The translations under genes and the position numbers were made by a program. The notes under the pieces are model-generated. The model saw nothing but the letters and a program-made list of their open reading frames with translations, was not told the origin of the DNA and did not search any database. From CALXQW01 sp031553045 (GTDB lineage: Bacteria > Verrucomicrobiota > Verrucomicrobiia > Opitutales > Intestinicryptomonadaceae), in NCBI GenBank assembly GCA_031553045.1, contig JAVBLZ010000009.1, positions 32,180-96,179 of the forward strand: a stretch of 64,000 nt of DNA. The letters are read 5' to 3'. Positions within the stretch are counted from its first letter, which is position 1; each line of letters begins with the position of its first letter. Shown one piece after another: positions 62,169 through 64,000 of this stretch.

Positions 62169-62795
62169 TCAATGAACAGATTTTAGCTTTTCGGCGTAAG
62201 CCTGGTTTGGCTTTGCAGATTTTTTCAATTTGGAAAGTTCGTCGAGTTTTTTTGTGAAATATTCAATAAAACCCTCAACTTGGGCAGTGTTGACAACGCC
62301 TCCACGCTTAGTTTTGATAGAGCGCACATCTTCCAAAAGCATATTTGCAAGGGTGATAAATTCTTCTTCCGTGAGATAACCCTGATAGGAGTGTTTGGAA
62401 AGTAAATTTATGTTCGTATATGCGGAAAATATATATTTTGGATATATTTTTTTATCTTTGCATTGGGGAGATACTCTGCAATCCGAAAATTCTACTTCCT
62501 TACTTTTTGTATGATGCGTTAGGCTATATGCATATTTGAGAGTTGTAATGGAACACTCCCCCCAAAGCCATTGATCGTTTGTAATTAAATTATAGCATGG
62601 TTCAATTTTCCCACTCCAAGCAATATCTTTCTTTGGCGGGATGGGCTGTGATAATCCACAAGTGCTTATTTCAAAAGAAAAATCGCTTGCAGGCGCAGAA
62701 AATATTATTTTACGCCACTCGGTAATTTCTTCGGCGTTAAGTGTAAGCATGAAAAGAAATGGTAAAGTTAAAATTTTAATAATTCTGATACACAT
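62169..62795 (-). CDS. Secreted protein of a tandem family, copy 2
   Basis: This 208-residue copy has the signal peptide MCIRIIKILTLPFLFMLTLN, mature start AEEITEWRKIIFSAP, a more diverged middle (SHHTKSKEVEFSDCRVSPQC) and the shared GYLTEEEFITLANMLLEDVR plus QVEGFIEYFTKKLDELSKLK tail. It keeps a C-terminal QAYAEKLKSVH that copy 3 has lost. It overlaps the family A gene by 20 bases, as at copy 1. Confidence 0.6.
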   Translation of the reverse strand: MCIRIIKILTLPFLFMLTLNAEEITEWRKIIFSAPASDFSFEISTCGLSQPIPPKKDIAWSGKIEPCYNLITNDQWLWGECSITTLKYAYSLTHHTKSKEVEFSDCRVSPQCKDKKIYPKYIFSAYTNINLLSKHSYQGYLTEEEFITLANMLLEDVRSIKTKRGGVVNTAQVEGFIEYFTKKLDELSKLKKSAKPNQAYAEKLKSVH

Positions 62796-63112
62796 AAGGC
62801 GCCCAATTCTTTTGATGTTTTTTGTACAATACGCATGGCATTTTCACAATGTCGGTTTTTGTATTATTCCCATTGAAATCCATGTCAAAAATCGCTTCAG
62901 ATAAAGGCATTGTTACGAGCTTTTGATAACCGCTCAACATAAAGTCCCTGTCATCAGTGGATTCTGTGCCATAAGAAAGATCGCAATATTTACCGTTTAT
63001 ATATGCAAAGTGGTGGTTTGAGAAAGTTCTTGGTGCTCATTTGGGCATAAATTATTGAAACACCATAAAGTATGGATAGTGTGGTAAATATTATTATTAC
63101 ATAAAATTTCAT
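62776..63112 (-). pseudogene. Frameshifted small secreted protein (family A)
   Basis: ATG at 63112 begins a signal peptide (MKFYVIIIFTTLSILYGVSI) that stops at 62990. In another frame, from about 63036, the sequence continues as YINGKYCDLSYGTESTDDRD and ends as APYVYQNY at 62776. One shift between 62993 and 63036 would join both into a protein of about 110 residues. The C-terminal part is conserved in the copy 1 remnant. It is most likely a pseudogene. Confidence 0.6.
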
Positions 63113-63180
63113 ATATTACTATTTTTATAATATATGATATTCGAAAGTCAATAAGCAGATTTTAGCTTTTCTGCGTAAGC

Positions 63181-63780
63181 CTAGTTTGGTTTTGCAGATT
63201 TTTTTAATTTGGAAAGTTCGTCGAGTTTTTTTGTGAAGTATTCAATAACGCCCTCAACTTGGGCGGTATTGACAACACCTCCACGCTTAGTTTTGATAGA
63301 GCGCACATCTTCCAGAAGCATATTTGCAAGGGTGATAAATTCTTCTTCTGTGAGATAACCTTCGTATGATTTATTATGGATGTTTTTAAGGTCATTACTG
63401 ACAGTAAATATATATTTATGAGATTTTTTAGTGGCAATATTTTCTGCGGGCGCTTCCCAATCTTCATTCTTTACTTTAGAACTTTTAATTTTGTCTGTAA
63501 GCTTATACGCATATTTTAATGTTTCAATGGAACAGTTGCCCCAATACCATTTTTCAAAAGTATTTTTTCCTTCTATCACGCTGTAATACGGGTTAATATC
63601 GCCATTCCATACATAACCAGTTTTGAGCGTTGTTCCGAGCGGACACGCATTCAATTTGAATCCGATATCAATGGAGGGTGCGCTAAATGTCATTTCACGC
63701 CACTCGGTAATTTCTTCGGCATAGAGTGAGGAATGTAGAATAGTGCCTAAAAGTAAAAGTTTAATAATCTGTAATTTCAT
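63181..63780 (-). CDS. Secreted protein of a tandem family, copy 3 (C-terminally shortened)
   Basis: This 199-residue copy starts MKLQIIKLLLLGTILHSSLY and has AEEITEWREMTFSAP, GNCSIETLKYAYKLTDKIKS and the shared C-terminal GYLTEEEFITLANMLLEDVR. It ends SAKPN at a TAG where copy 2 has CAG (Q); the frame beyond would read AYAEKLKSAY, so a nonsense mutation has shortened it. No family A gene lies upstream of it. Confidence 0.6.
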   Translation of the reverse strand: MKLQIIKLLLLGTILHSSLYAEEITEWREMTFSAPSIDIGFKLNACPLGTTLKTGYVWNGDINPYYSVIEGKNTFEKWYWGNCSIETLKYAYKLTDKIKSSKVKNEDWEAPAENIATKKSHKYIFTVSNDLKNIHNKSYEGYLTEEEFITLANMLLEDVRSIKTKRGGVVNTAQVEGVIEYFTKKLDELSKLKKSAKPN

Positions 63781-63900
63781 AAGATTTATATTTTTATAAT
63801 ACGGATAACGCTAAAGTCAACGGATGGATTTCTGTTTTATGAATAAGGCAATTTAAAAAATGGCGCAAAAAAAACCGCCTTTTTCATAAGCGGCCTTGGT

Positions 63901-64000
63901 GAATAAAAAGTTGTCAGGCTGAGGCGTCAAGCGACGATGCGAGAGGAGAAGGCGAAGGAGTGTACAAAGATGTACATGACAGAAGCCTGAAACCCGAAGC
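63901..64000. other. Unexplained GC-rich edge sequence
   Basis: The last 100 bases are G/A-rich and richer in GC than the neighbouring sequence, with TGTACA repeated on either side of AAGA. No gene is recognised and the element continues past the window. It could be the start of an RNA gene or a repeat. Confidence 0.3.

Noticed and set aside
62990..63036. Programmed frameshift in family A
   Set aside because: No slippery heptamer or downstream pseudoknot is visible, and the other A copy is clearly deleted, so decay is the simpler reading.

Overview
The window looks like a moderately AT-rich chromosome segment from a Gram-negative bacterium, most likely of the PVC superphylum (Verrucomicrobiota or a close relative). 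This is inferred from two large PEP-CTERM-anchored surface proteins, tandem GH106-type rhamnosidases beside a GH16 enzyme, a DksA-like protein with a long Lys/Ala/Pro-rich N-terminus next to ileS and lspA, and the mix of housekeeping genes. No rRNA or ribosomal protein gene is present to fix the taxonomy.

Region 1 (1-14664) is an integrated phage or phage satellite, cut by the left edge. It ends at a tRNA-Ser(GGA) gene with a tyrosine integrase beside it. Reading leftward from the integrase come a small HTH protein, a primase-helicase, two DNA-associated regulators, a phage tRNA-like gene, a CBS-HEPN protein in reverse orientation, the small terminase subunit with a repeat-rich upstream region, and a tightly overlapping operon: small unknowns, a HAD-like protein, ParB-domain proteins (one fused to a methyltransferase), a YefM/YoeB-type toxin-antitoxin pair, a CmoA-like methyltransferase and the GpA-type large terminase. 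No capsid or tail genes of this element are visible.

Region 2 (14935-27746) is ordinary chromosome: a small membrane protein, an LplT-like transporter, lspA, dksA-like, ileS, a coiled-coil periplasmic protein, PEP-CTERM protein 1, asd, an L,D-transpeptidase and a sigma-54 response regulator. Region 3 (27763-39199) is a polysaccharide-degradation locus: GH16 with a discoidin-like insertion, two tandem GH106 paralogues, a repeat-bearing convergent spacer and PEP-CTERM protein 2. Region 4 (39443-44453) carries tRNA-Val(GAC), recN and ftsK.

Region 5 (44465-51871) is the most unusual part: a compact, fully open, overlapping set of ten genes encoding a Mu-type portal, protease/scaffold, decoration protein, major capsid protein, head-tail completion proteins, tail-like proteins and a 46-residue coiled coil. 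It has no terminase, tape measure, lysis gene, integrase, transposase or regulator, and sits between ftsK and yraN. It may be a domesticated particle-forming module or a very clean prophage remnant.

Region 6 (52094-61213) is chromosome again: yraN, a PAS-AraC regulator, alr, a PLP-fold protein, an exported FAD protein, truA, ruvX, a zinc-ribbon coiled coil, an M14-like peptidase and a DUF374 acyltransferase. Region 7 (61359-63780) holds three tandem copies of an unrecognised secreted protein of about 200 residues, interleaved with two decayed copies of a second small secreted protein.
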